IMG/VR virus record: IMGVR_UViG_3300006802_000129 | Location: 1-52,324 of that record | Length of the DNA stretch: 52,324 bases | From: a virus | Strand: one strand, 5' to 3' | Shown: one piece after another, positions 37,501-47,300 of the stretch | How positions within the stretch are numbered: position 1 is the stretch's first letter | Layout: each line of letters starts with the position of its first letter | Program-made: the position numbers and the translations under genes | The notes under the pieces: generated by a model | The model's input: the letters and a program-made list of their open reading frames with translations, nothing else | Database searches by the model: none | What the model was told of the DNA's origin: nothing

Positions 37501-40500
37501 CCGCACTGAGTTGTACCTGCTCTGCTTCATATAGCTGACTCAACTCGGCAAGGGTAACTCCGGTAGTCGCTAGTCGATGATTGATGTCACGTAATGCTAG
37601 CTCATGATCCTTACGTTCCAGGGGTGTATCTGTAGTGTAATACTCCTGAGTCCCACCTAGGTTTTCCGTTCGATTGTAGAAATCTACTACGTCTTCGTAG
37701 GTGTCAAAATGTTTTCCGGTTACACCCTTGGCATTTGTAGTACTCGGTGCATAGTTCTCGCTCATTACAGTGTACGCTTCCGATAAACCAGACTCCGGTG
37801 TGACCACTTCTCTGAAGGGTGCAACGTAATCTACAGCAAAACGGTCAGGGATCTCAAAGCCCATCCGTCCATCGGCTAGTTCTTCCAAACGGAACCCGTA
37901 AGATTTGTAAGGTTCTAGCGAGAACAGCTTCCTCAAGGTAGCAGGAGTACGGGCATCCCCAGTATCTACTGCAACCCTAGGTTCTCCGGCATCTGCATAG
38001 TCCATTATGTGCTCTGAAAACAACTGGATACTTGCACTTTCATCTATTGCTTTTTGTTTATCCGTCAGGTTATCTTCCGCCTTTTTAGTTTCTTGGGGGT
38101 TCTTCTCCTCAGACTCTGTGGTTTTTGCTGGCTTTGCGACTTTAGGTGCAGTCTTAGTTACCGTACTAGCAGCCTTCTGTTTCTTCTTCGTAGCTCGTAG
38201 CTCCTTGTTGATATCCGAGTACATCCGAATCACAAACGCATCGGTAATCTTCTGCTTGTCTCTACCCTGTAACTTGTCACGTAGGTAAAGGTGCACCCGA
38301 TCTATCAGGTTTAGCTCTTGAATCCCATCCTCTGTGAAGTTCTGTGCTAGCCACTCGTGTGCTCGGATAGCGGCATCCTGATGGTGGTTCTGGCTATTCG
38401 GTACAGCAGTAGTACCAGAAGGTTGTCGATATCTATTGTTGTACCAAGCATCGATCTCCTTCCGTCGATCCGTGTAGACTCGTTTCGCAAAATCATCATA
38501 GGATTTCTGGCTACCAAAGGTCTTACGTAATCCATAGTGTCCGATTGCCTCATGGTAGAAAACTCCAAGTCCTCTGCGAATCAAAGGCTTTAGGTCAGAT
38601 AGTTTGAACTGGTCTGCAATGAAGATCACCTTCGGCCCATCTGCTCCTGGTACTACAGCGCCCTCGATCTTTGAGCCTTCCATTGTGCCGCTCTCTAACT
38701 TATCGGCAACCGCATCATTCTTGCCACGGTAGGCAGCTACTGCTTCTGCACGGTCTTTGAAGACTACGAAGTCATCTGCATTCAGACCCTTGAAGACACT
38801 CTTAGTCAGCCAATCTACTAGGTGTCTAAGTACATCGTACTGGTGTGGCTTATCTGTCCGGTCAAGTTTTGCCTTCTCAGTAGTGGACTCCTCACTCATT
38901 AACACAGAACCTTGATCCCCGTCTGCCTCTTTCTTTGCTTCCTCAAGTGTCGTCAGGTTGACAGTCCTAGGCTTGCCTCCGGTAGTAGAATTTAGCTTTG
39001 CTTTTGCAACTCCTTTGGCATTTGTTGATATGTTTTCAACTACCCAGTCCTCACCCTTGTATTTTACTGTGTCACCTACTTCTACTGTTGTTTCTGTAGT
39101 ATCTACCTGATCTTCTGCTTTCGCCTGTTCCGTGAGACTGTTTTCGTACTGCTCCTGTAATCGTGCTAGCTCTTCGTCTACTGAAACAATAGGTACATCG
39201 GAAGCAGGGATAACGGTTTCCGTATCGGGTACGGAAGTGCTCATAGCCTGTTGAATCAGTTCTTCCTGCTGTCTCAGGAGGATCGGGTAGACCTCAGACT
39301 CGGCTAATTCTTCTGGAGTAAAGTCTCGTTGTAGGTCTCGAATCGCCCGATCAATCTGCCTACGTTGTTCAATCAGTGGCTGAGCTAGTTCCTCTTTGGT
39401 AGCAGGATCGTTCACCCGGTTGATCAGTTCTAGTATCCTGAGTTCTTTCTGCTGGAAGGTCTCTCGTCGAGTAGGTGTTGCCTCCTCCACAGGTGCTACA
39501 AAATCAAACTCGGAATCAACCCACTCACCAAATTCGTTAGCGGTAAAGTCGTTATCATCGAAAAGAACAATCGGCTGAAGGATACCATTGTCATCCAGCA
39601 TTGCTGTCATAGCCTTAACGGTCTTGCGCTCTCCGGTCTTTCGGTTAACCGCAATACCCCCTACCTTCAGATGGGATGCTCGGACTTCTGAATAGCCTGT
39701 CTCGGCCTCTCGTTTTCTACGGATCGCATCGGCTGAGAGATCCGGTGAATCCTCGTAAGCTTCCTCTCGCCTACGTGCGGCTAGCTCTGAATCTCTCTTG
39801 CTAACCGTAATTGGATCGTAACTTTCACGGGCAGTCAGGGCAGCTACATCGGCAGCAGAGAACTCCTGACCAAGCACCGTAGCCATAATCCCTGCTATTT
39901 CTTCATTGGTTATCTTGGCGTAAGCACTCTTTTCCGATCTATCTATTCTAACACCTAATGGTAACAGCCCACCTGTCACCCCTGCCGTCGTACCCCCAAC
40001 TTGTGCTGCCTGTGCCTCTCGGTTCTGTTGGGCTGCTAGCTGGTTCCTCCTAGTGACTAACCTACGAGCATAGGTCTGTGCCTGTCGAGGAGTGTCTGCT
40101 TCTTCTAAGGCTTTTGCTAGCCGATACATCTCGTCATCTTCTCGCAGTCCTCGGTACTCTCCTTCACCGATAGGTCGGCCCTGCTCATCGTACTCACCTG
40201 TCCATATATTGATGTCCTCGTCCGTAGGTGCGTCATCTCCTCGCCAACGAGTACGAATTGCCTCATCTGCTTCGGGAGTGATACCAGGATCTTCACTGCG
40301 CCACATCGTACCTGTTCGCTCTCGTGGCCCTGTAGTAGCGGGTGAGGCAGCCGTGGTAGTAGCTGCTAGTGGAGCAGGACTAGCAGTTGGGATCGTACTA
40401 CTCGGTGTTGCCTCACGGGGATCTGGTGTTGTGGGGATATTTGCTTTCTTCTGCTCAAGTTTCTGGTAGGTGTTGAGGGTACTCCACTGGATCTTACTAT

Positions 40501-43500
40501 CCTTGTCTGCCCCATCCATCCTCCAGTTGACCTGCTTGTCTGTAGCGTCAATAAAATAGAAGAGCTTGCCCTTGTGCATGATCGGCTGACCCTTCTTGAG
40601 AACCTGTTGTGCAAGTTCCCGTGTCAGGTTACGTGAGTCAATCGGTGCTACATTTCTCTTGGGAGGGGCAGGTGCGGCCTTGGGCTTTTCTGCGGCTGGA
40701 GGTGCAGGGGTAGGTGTAGCAGGAGCTTCTGTCTGTGCAGCTAGTAACTTTTCTAATGCTCGCTCGACAGGTGATACAATCTTTCCGTTCTTGAAGGTAA
40801 GTTCTTTCCCGTTTTCATTGGTAGCTTTTACGTCATTACCGTTAATTTCCTTGATAGTGTAGTTAACGATTTTCTTGTCGGCTTTTTCGTACGGAACTAC
40901 TGCACCTACTTTGATTGCAGGAGGAAGTTCCGTGGCTTTCGGCTGAGCCGGAGTCTCCCCCTTGTCAATACTCTCTGCCTTCTGGATTCCTGCTTCTAGT
41001 GTAGCGGGCTTGTAGGGCTTGGGATCTTCTCCCTCCTTCTTCATCAGGTACATGCCCTTGTCGTTCTTGCCTGTAACTTCTAGCTCAAACGGAACCGCAT
41101 TCTTTACCCTAGGTGATGCGTACCTAATCTTAGTGCCTGGCTCATACTGGAGGTTATCCTCAAGTACTTCTGTTTCCTTCGGCTTACTTTCTTTGACCTC
41201 TGTTCCCTTCTCTTTCTTTGTATCAACCTGCTTGACTAGATCTTCGGCTACCCCGTCTACTGTTTTCTTCTCAGCCTCAACAGGTTTCTGGGTAGCCTTT
41301 GCTTTCTTGTCCTCTGTTCGCTGAATCCCTGACCGTATTCCTTCCAGCGTAAAATACCGATAGGTCTTCTCTCCTTCCTTCTGAACTTGAACAGGTTTCT
41401 TTCCGCCTTTGCGTACTTTGATAATCTTGTACTTACTAGTAATTCCGTTTTGAGTTGTGTACTCAAAGACCGTCCCTTCTACACCACTTGTAGTCGTCTC
41501 CTCGGTTGCAGGAGGTGTAGGGATAGGGGTAGGTGTAGGTGTAGCTTTTTCTGCTTTCTCTTCTTTCTTTGCAGTCTTACGCTCTTGTAGCTTCTGAGTC
41601 TCTGTCTTTGCAGGTTTGCCATCAAAAGCGTCAGCAGTGAACCAGTTGAACTTCCCTTCCTCTTTGTGCAGACCCTGCACTTTCCACTTACCTTTGTTCT
41701 TACCCTCGGCTTGTTCTACCTCAACAAACTTCCACTGCTGCGGAGTCTTGCCCTTGGAGTTTGTCAGGATAGTACCTACTTTCGGAGGAGTGATCTCACT
41801 AGTAGCAGTAGTAGTTTCTTTCTTCGGTGCAGGAGAGGGAGTAGGAGGGGGAGTAGGAGGGGGAGTAGGAGAGGGAGTAGTCTTAACAGTAGCTCCTTGC
41901 TCCTTTGCGTCCTGCTTTGCTTTCCTCTTTGCTGCTAGTTTTTGGGTCTCAGTTGGCCCCTTCTGGATACGTGCAATTTGCTCAGCCGCTCGGTTACGGA
42001 TAGCATCCAGTGCGTTTGCGTCATCGTAAGACACACCCTCATAGCCTAAAATCTTTTTTAGTGCTTTCTCTAACCGTTGCTCCCCTTTACGTTCGCTAGT
42101 GTAACGTACCCTTGGTGCATTTTTTATAAGTGGGTCGGTCACAGGGAAAAGCTGGTCTAGCCTTTCCGCCATCTCCTTGAGTTCTGGGCTACCGTAGTAA
42201 TTATTTATGTCCTCTTCTGTAGTTTTATTGAGCCACCCATCTATCATTGGGTCTTCATTTTTCCCTAACCCCCAGACTGGATACCACTTATGTTTTGCTA
42301 CATTCTCCTTCCCTCCTGCTCCGGTAGAATTATAAAATAAAACAGGTACTCCGTTAACAGGAACTACAATCATCGGCCTTCCGCCAATGCGAACTATTCG
42401 ATCTTCCCCTATTTTTACATACTTTTTATTCTCAGAATCTAGTTGAAGCGCACCCCACTTTAGTGGGCGGGCTTGAAGATCGTCTAGCCGAGAGTCCTGT
42501 TGTGTAGTTGCAGCTTGTGCTTCTGGAGCTACCTGTACTCCTTCAGTTAACGGAGCTTCTAGATCAACATCTCTTTCTGTAACAATAGTGGGAGTAGTAC
42601 TAGTAGTAGGTTGTGCATCGGTAGCAACAGGAACTGGAACTTCTGCTGGAGCTTTCTCCATCTTGGAGATATCCGCCCACTTTACGACTCTTACCTTTTT
42701 CGTTACTTCATCTACTAAGCGAACCCCCCGTTTACTCAGCCCTGCATAGATGTAAGTCTTCTCGTTATCTCGAATAAACGTTGGCAAGGCTGGAGGGTTG
42801 TAGGTCTTACCGTCCCAGGTTGCAGGGGAGAATTGTTTAGTAATTTCTTTTGTTAAGTCTGCTAGGTCATAGGTTTGTTCTGCTCTCCTCTTCTGTGCTT
42901 CTACATCCTGTAAAATCTTAGCGGCCTCTGCTTCTCGTTGCCTCTTCTCCTGCTCACGGGCTAGCCTCTCATCTTTTATTGCTTTATCAACGGCCTTCGC
43001 CCCTGCTTCTGCCTCTGCTTCTAGCCGATCTTCCGCCTCTTTCTTCTGTTGCAGTTTCGTCTGTGGATCTAGTGCTACTTCTGCGGTACTGATTACTCCA
43101 CTAGTCATACCTCCAGCAATTGCACCTACGTATGCACCGTGGAAGGCTTGGTTCCTGTTCTCCGTCTTATCCAGCCATGATAAGTAATCAGTAGCTAACT
43201 CATCCGAATTGGCAATCGCATCAAAGCCTTGCTCCTGTGCGTGCTCCTTGAGGATCTGGTTGACGGAGTAGCCTTGAACTACTACATCAGAAAACTCACT
43301 AGCCGCTTCGGTTGCTGCGTCAAAACCTATATTAGCTACAATCTTAGTTCCAATTGCTGCGCCCTTAGCTACTGGAATCCCTGAAAGAGCATCCGTTACT
43401 GCGGCAAGGCTAGTCATTCGATTGTTGTAGGCTCGCCTCGCAATCTTTGTAGTTAAGTCCCGCTCAATATCCGGTAGCTCTTGAGACGTATACTTCCCTT

Positions 43501-44353
43501 TCATCTCCTGCCACATCGGATGATTCTTCCAGCTATCCATTGTCTCGCCAGCAGCTTGCAAAGCAGCATAGGTCTGCATCCCTGCTTGGCTACCCAAGAT
43601 CCCACCCCAAACAAATCCTGCTTGAGAACCAAATGGAACAGGGGAGGCTAATCCTAGTGTGCCACCTGCTCCTGCACCGACTGCTCCGGTAAACAAACCA
43701 AGCAATAGTTCTCCAGGTAGGGTTGTGACATTCTCAAATGCCTGACCCCAAGGAGTCTCAGGAGGAGTGTAGCCACTAGCTGCTAGGCTAGCTTGTGCTT
43801 CTGCTTTGCGTTGTGCTCCGGCTTCGGCTGACCCACTAGGGGTAATGTAGCTGATAAGATCTTCAAAAAACTCAGGACTATTAGCATCAGCATTAGGATC
43901 ACGAAGCTTATCAGCCACAAACTGGTCATTGTAATCCGAGATAGTTCCGGCTGCCTGTTGAGCAGCCCCATAACGTACATCGGCTATGTCTCCAAAGTTA
44001 GAAATGGTTTGCCAAAGTTCCTTACCCACTTGAAGCGCATAGTCGATCCCTTCCTTCTCGTCCTGAGCCGTAACAGGTTTGATCTTAGGTCGTTGCGGTG
44101 CTTGGTTTAGTGCTTGATGTCCTAGGATCTGCGCCTTGACTGCAGGACTCGTCACTCCAGCCGTATCTGCTAGGCTTTCTACTAGAGAATGCAACTGAGC
44201 TTTGTTGATATTCTCCTTGTTGTACTCGTCCAATAGCCTAGACAACTCAAAGCGATACTGGACTCCGGCTGCTTCGTCGGGAGTAATGATGTCGCTAAAT
44301 TGCCTAGAATAGTTAAACGGACTAGGCATCGAATAGGAACGTGGATCTGCCAT
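34580..44353 (-). CDS. Giant 3,257-aa polyvalent virion protein with zincin motif and LPD38-like region
   Basis: Last gene of the virion operon. N-terminal ~500 residues include a Gly/Ala-rich hydrophobic stretch (about 214-260) and charged helices (about 430-500). Then about 560-1320 holds repeated ~50-residue beta modules (such as VEGTVFEYTTQNGITSKYKI, KVGAVVPYEKADKKIVNYTI) joined by Pro/Thr-rich linkers; a further module lies near residues 1730-1780 (VEVGDTVKYKGEDWVV). HEAIGH in FYHEAIGHYGLR near residue 1930 is an HExxH metallopeptidase motif. A C-terminal region from about 2780 (WGKVVANIPSWGRNIVSNLI) is like LPD38. Size and place fit an ejected internal protein. Confidence 0.75.
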   Translation of the reverse strand: MADPRSYSMPSPFNYSRQFSDIITPDEAAGVQYRFELSRLLDEYNKENINKAQLHSLVESLADTAGVTSPAVKAQILGHQALNQAPQRPKIKPVTAQDEKEGIDYALQVGKELWQTISNFGDIADVRYGAAQQAAGTISDYNDQFVADKLRDPNADANSPEFFEDLISYITPSGSAEAGAQRKAEAQASLAASGYTPPETPWGQAFENVTTLPGELLLGLFTGAVGAGAGGTLGLASPVPFGSQAGFVWGGILGSQAGMQTYAALQAAGETMDSWKNHPMWQEMKGKYTSQELPDIERDLTTKIARRAYNNRMTSLAAVTDALSGIPVAKGAAIGTKIVANIGFDAATEAASEFSDVVVQGYSVNQILKEHAQEQGFDAIANSDELATDYLSWLDKTENRNQAFHGAYVGAIAGGMTSGVISTAEVALDPQTKLQQKKEAEDRLEAEAEAGAKAVDKAIKDERLAREQEKRQREAEAAKILQDVEAQKRRAEQTYDLADLTKEITKQFSPATWDGKTYNPPALPTFIRDNEKTYIYAGLSKRGVRLVDEVTKKVRVVKWADISKMEKAPAEVPVPVATDAQPTTSTTPTIVTERDVDLEAPLTEGVQVAPEAQAATTQQDSRLDDLQARPLKWGALQLDSENKKYVKIGEDRIVRIGGRPMIVVPVNGVPVLFYNSTGAGGKENVAKHKWYPVWGLGKNEDPMIDGWLNKTTEEDINNYYGSPELKEMAERLDQLFPVTDPLIKNAPRVRYTSERKGEQRLEKALKKILGYEGVSYDDANALDAIRNRAAEQIARIQKGPTETQKLAAKRKAKQDAKEQGATVKTTPSPTPPPTPPPTPSPAPKKETTTATSEITPPKVGTILTNSKGKTPQQWKFVEVEQAEGKNKGKWKVQGLHKEEGKFNWFTADAFDGKPAKTETQKLQERKTAKKEEKAEKATPTPTPIPTPPATEETTTSGVEGTVFEYTTQNGITSKYKIIKVRKGGKKPVQVQKEGEKTYRYFTLEGIRSGIQRTEDKKAKATQKPVEAEKKTVDGVAEDLVKQVDTKKEKGTEVKESKPKETEVLEDNLQYEPGTKIRYASPRVKNAVPFELEVTGKNDKGMYLMKKEGEDPKPYKPATLEAGIQKAESIDKGETPAQPKATELPPAIKVGAVVPYEKADKKIVNYTIKEINGNDVKATNENGKELTFKNGKIVSPVERALEKLLAAQTEAPATPTPAPPAAEKPKAAPAPPKRNVAPIDSRNLTRELAQQVLKKGQPIMHKGKLFYFIDATDKQVNWRMDGADKDSKIQWSTLNTYQKLEQKKANIPTTPDPREATPSSTIPTASPAPLAATTTAASPATTGPRERTGTMWRSEDPGITPEADEAIRTRWRGDDAPTDEDINIWTGEYDEQGRPIGEGEYRGLREDDEMYRLAKALEEADTPRQAQTYARRLVTRRNQLAAQQNREAQAAQVGGTTAGVTGGLLPLGVRIDRSEKSAYAKITNEEIAGIMATVLGQEFSAADVAALTARESYDPITVSKRDSELAARRREEAYEDSPDLSADAIRRKREAETGYSEVRASHLKVGGIAVNRKTGERKTVKAMTAMLDDNGILQPIVLFDDNDFTANEFGEWVDSEFDFVAPVEEATPTRRETFQQKELRILELINRVNDPATKEELAQPLIEQRRQIDRAIRDLQRDFTPEELAESEVYPILLRQQEELIQQAMSTSVPDTETVIPASDVPIVSVDEELARLQEQYENSLTEQAKAEDQVDTTETTVEVGDTVKYKGEDWVVENISTNAKGVAKAKLNSTTGGKPRTVNLTTLEEAKKEADGDQGSVLMSEESTTEKAKLDRTDKPHQYDVLRHLVDWLTKSVFKGLNADDFVVFKDRAEAVAAYRGKNDAVADKLESGTMEGSKIEGAVVPGADGPKVIFIADQFKLSDLKPLIRRGLGVFYHEAIGHYGLRKTFGSQKSYDDFAKRVYTDRRKEIDAWYNNRYRQPSGTTAVPNSQNHHQDAAIRAHEWLAQNFTEDGIQELNLIDRVHLYLRDKLQGRDKQKITDAFVIRMYSDINKELRATKKKQKAASTVTKTAPKVAKPAKTTESEEKNPQETKKAEDNLTDKQKAIDESASIQLFSEHIMDYADAGEPRVAVDTGDARTPATLRKLFSLEPYKSYGFRLEELADGRMGFEIPDRFAVDYVAPFREVVTPESGLSEAYTVMSENYAPSTTNAKGVTGKHFDTYEDVVDFYNRTENLGGTQEYYTTDTPLERKDHELALRDINHRLATTGVTLAELSQLYEAEQVQLSAALNKYNADNNTDAARIVQKQLINNYLTQEFLANNELVPATPTELVTRGRVEEFVPFSEIKDEHDSLMQELGDSTAVAQAMLRSGVRGTVSEEGYTVFDDYDPEVQQQVLLSERAGEFGPTHMSQENGLRKLGAKIHQFFDPFAGLSPEMAQFYRQVKNRFAGVVGEIEETYGTLASSFENLDTEEIQQVFDAFTATNATERQEIIDGLAPDVQANVIKAREKISQTGLSLVRAGLLSPESFDKYDGNYLPRKYLMYLLNEDDRIAFSSGKAVSNLDYLSRRKDIDQALRSFWGEVKDPMFLTARALIQPNRDLAMLEMFQLLAQVSRTPETRIDSMRNQELPLSGIRLDDDIQFDFVHRDSFITVNYAEFIQQALDDANLNAQDVLGGPVLQQDDKQVSASFLRSEAERIRNLADNSSGDKADLYRRVARSMEDRANENLDFDYDPSLWVPVPDDVRYGAFRGMLLRKEIYQDILGDVELYKKMNDEWAVRQDKFIDFWKWGKVVANIPSWGRNIVSNLIMMHLAGMPLHRLDYLWKAASEIRNKGDRYNEFKREGLVKTTFSANELRQLDRKSLARIARAEREARGDEPKDILELMKSLAEPGSQLDRKYTWLREVTGDLYQGIEVWNKLAFAMYMQDQKGMSAADALIEANKPLFDYSEVSQGIRWVRRSAFGMPFVTWTYKATPFFADIIKSPSKWHRLAVPLALNYGLAQYITRGLEDEDEEQFKALMPDWVQKKGPFMFPFPYKDENGNVLMVDMQYLLPYASHAQAIEQLLSLEFSNAAKTMGAFSSPFWSMTVAAASGYDPFKQREIVDDPDISETDKWLAYAKFYYDSVMPAMLASNGTAMNLLDAGLHELGYKESLVGDSLMYDSRGNIRNNIWQALSKTAGFNAYGFKLSEEQSKRMNTLNFRLRKAKQAMNREVERYSKIGNLDDEKLARIKEDYERKAKDIYEEMARLTGGSLSRIEENFE

Positions 44354-47300
44354 TATAAGACCTTAGCGTTATTTGCAGCAGCTACTACTTGTGGATCAGG
44401 TTGGGGAAAATCTCCGCTATTCACGGCTTGCTCTAGGTACTCTAGGAACTCTCCGACTGTCAGATCCTTCCATGTTTTCTGGTTGATCTCAGCCGCACTA
44501 TTGATCCAAGGATTCGCATTGACTTCTCGTTGTTGGATCAGCGGAGTGTCCTTCTTGCTTACTACATTATAGTACTTGACATCTTTTACTAGTGTATCTG
44601 AATCGGCATCCAAAAGCTTCTTCCCACCTGCGCCAAAGTGATGGAGTACGTACATATTGAGTGCGTTAATTGAGTAGCCATTGCGTTCCAAGAGGCTAGA
44701 ATTTTTAGTAAATAGTTTAACTGCGGCGGCTACATAAGTGTCATCATCACTAGCGTCTGCGTCTTTGCCCATCAGTTGTTCTACTGTACCTGGCATCAAT
44801 TGTAGTATTCCGGTAGCCCCTGCCGCACTCTCCGCAGTTTCGTCCCCATCGCTTTCTAGCGCAATGATCTGTTCCATGATGCCTGTGAGGTTATCCCTCT
44901 CGGTAGCAGGGAAGCCTTCAATAATAGCATCTCGGAGACTCTTCTCTTCGGGTGGTGCTACAGGTAATCCCTCGTCCTGATATCTATTTGGTACGGTAGG
45001 GGGTGCTTTCCTAAATTCAGATGCTCTATCCTGTCTTGGGTCGTATCTCAGGTCATCTGCTGCGTCCATCCTTGCCTCAGTAGCATTGTCCCGATCTTGG
45101 GCCGCCTTTACTTTTTCAAGCTCACCCGGTCTGAAGCGTCCACCTTTGGTGTAGAATCCGTCTCCTAAAGTAGTCCGTGTTGTTCCTCTGTCTTGAATAG
45201 GTTCTTCTGGACGAGCCTCCCCTTCTTGGATCGGCTGAACCTTTGCCCTCTCCTTACCTATAAGCTCAGCTTTCCGCTTTTGGTATTCGTTCCATCGATC
45301 TGCCGCTTTTCTAGACCGATCTTCCTGACGGGCATCCATCGTCACATCTCGGTTAGCCTCGTCAATCAGACCTTGAGTAGTTCGTACCTGTCTCCCCGTA
45401 GTTCTAGTAGGCTTAGCTTCTAGAGGATCTGGGGCAGCAGGAGGAGGTGTGTTTTCTATGAGATTTCTTAGCGTTGCATTAGTAGGGGCCGCAGGTGTAC
45501 CTACCGACTCAGGGAGTGGCCCTGCTGCTTTAGCATCTCTCGCTCTTTGCCGTGCACCTTGTCGATCTGAAGTAGCTACAAAGTCATCTTGCTTTTGATA
45601 GTCTCCAACACTTTCAAAGTACTCTTCGCTTGTAGCTTTCTTGGGATTAACTGGGCCTTTGTAGTCTTCTCTCCCTAAGTATTCACTACGTTGAATAGCA
45701 CCTTGAACTGCCTCTTCTTCTGTCTCAAAAACAGGTAGTCGCTTGCCCGTATTGAAATCTCTTGGGTCTTTAAAATCTACCATAGCGGCAGCTTCCTCAT
45801 TCGTGAGGATCTGGCCTGTCTCATTAACTACTGTAGGAATATTGATGTAGAGAATATCGTCTGCGTTTTCCTCTTGCATAGGGATGGTGATCGTTAGTTC
45901 AGAGAACTCCCGACCATATTGATCTACCCAGACCTTCTGACCTTCTTTGGTCTCCCCGACCTGTGCTACTGCTTGAACTTCTCCGGCTGGAGATCCATCT
46001 TGCTCTGCGTCTGCTAGACTTTGAGCCGTAGCTCCCGAACTAGCAGCCACAGCTTCCAGATCTCCTGCTCTGCGTTGACTAGCTTCTCGTCTCAGAGCCT
46101 CACGCATGTTTGGATCTAGTTGATTTAACTCTGGAGTCGATAGCTCTTGAATCTGTGAGAGACTCGGTGCGCCTGTAGTTTCTTGGCCTACTGGTCTAGC
46201 TACTTGGTTGAACTGTTGAGGCGTTACCGCATTAGTAGTTTCATCAGGCTTAGGCTGTCTTTTAGCTTCAGCAACTTCGGGCGCATCTTGTTTAGTTTCC
46301 CTAGTAGCCTGATCGCTAGCAAACTGATCGTAGAAACCTTTTAGACTGCCAGTTCTCTTAATATAGTCTTGTTTATCTTGGAAGGTGTACCCCTGCATTC
46401 TTTCCTGAGCTTTTCGAGCAGCTTCTTCGGGGGTCTCCCCACCAATACGATTCCCGAAAACATCAGTTTTGCTAAAGGATTGATACGGAGTTTCGAGGTA
46501 TTGTTCTAATTCTTTTTGTTGATCTAGGCTCAGGCTTTTTCTTGCAGATTCATTTATAAGTGGCTTACCTGTCGGACTAGTTTCTTCTGAGCTAGTACTA
46601 CTATTTGGGGTAGCAGGGGTAATCGTATCCGTTTGCTGAGCTACCTCACCTTGTGGTGTGCTAGGTTCTTTCTTACTAGTAGCACTACTTTGATCTTGTG
46701 CGACTCCACCTGTCTGAGAGAAAAGTACTCCGGCCTGTTCTTGAGATAGGAATAGCTGATAGGCTTGTTGAACCTTCGGGTTGGTACTCGTACTAAAGTA
46801 GTCCTGTGCATCTCCCCCTGCATATCTACGTAACACATCGTAGTACATCTCAGGCCGATTCCCTGAGCTTAGTCCGTATTTTCTATCGTAGATCTGAGTA
46901 AAGACATCAGCGTTCATTTCTTTATCTATAAAACCCTCATACCCCTTCATCCTCATTTCAGTAGGGTTGTTGAGGATATCATCCCATGTCCGCATTACGC
47001 TATTGTATCGACTGTCGATCTCTTTAATACGTGCGTCTCGGTTCTCCTTTTTTAGTTCTGCAATCGCTTTCCTCTGCTCTTCTAATGTAGCATTGCGTAA
47101 TTCTCGACCTTTAGCCCAACCCTGATTGATTAACCAAGTCGGCTGCTCGGCTATAGATCGCAGGTGAGGGTTGTCAATCCCTTGCTCTTCTAGGTACGCC
47201 ATCCTTTCTTTTGCAGTTTTCCTGAGCGTCAGTTCCCGTATGTGATCTAGCCCGACATTGCCCATTGTCTCGCCTACCATTGCTACATCGTTCAGAATGT

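Noticed and set aside
34580-44353. N4-type virion RNA polymerase in the giant protein
   Set aside because: The capsid protein is N4-like and the size fits, but I see no T7/N4 polymerase motifs; the sequence instead shows linker-joined beta modules, HExxH and an LPD38-like region.
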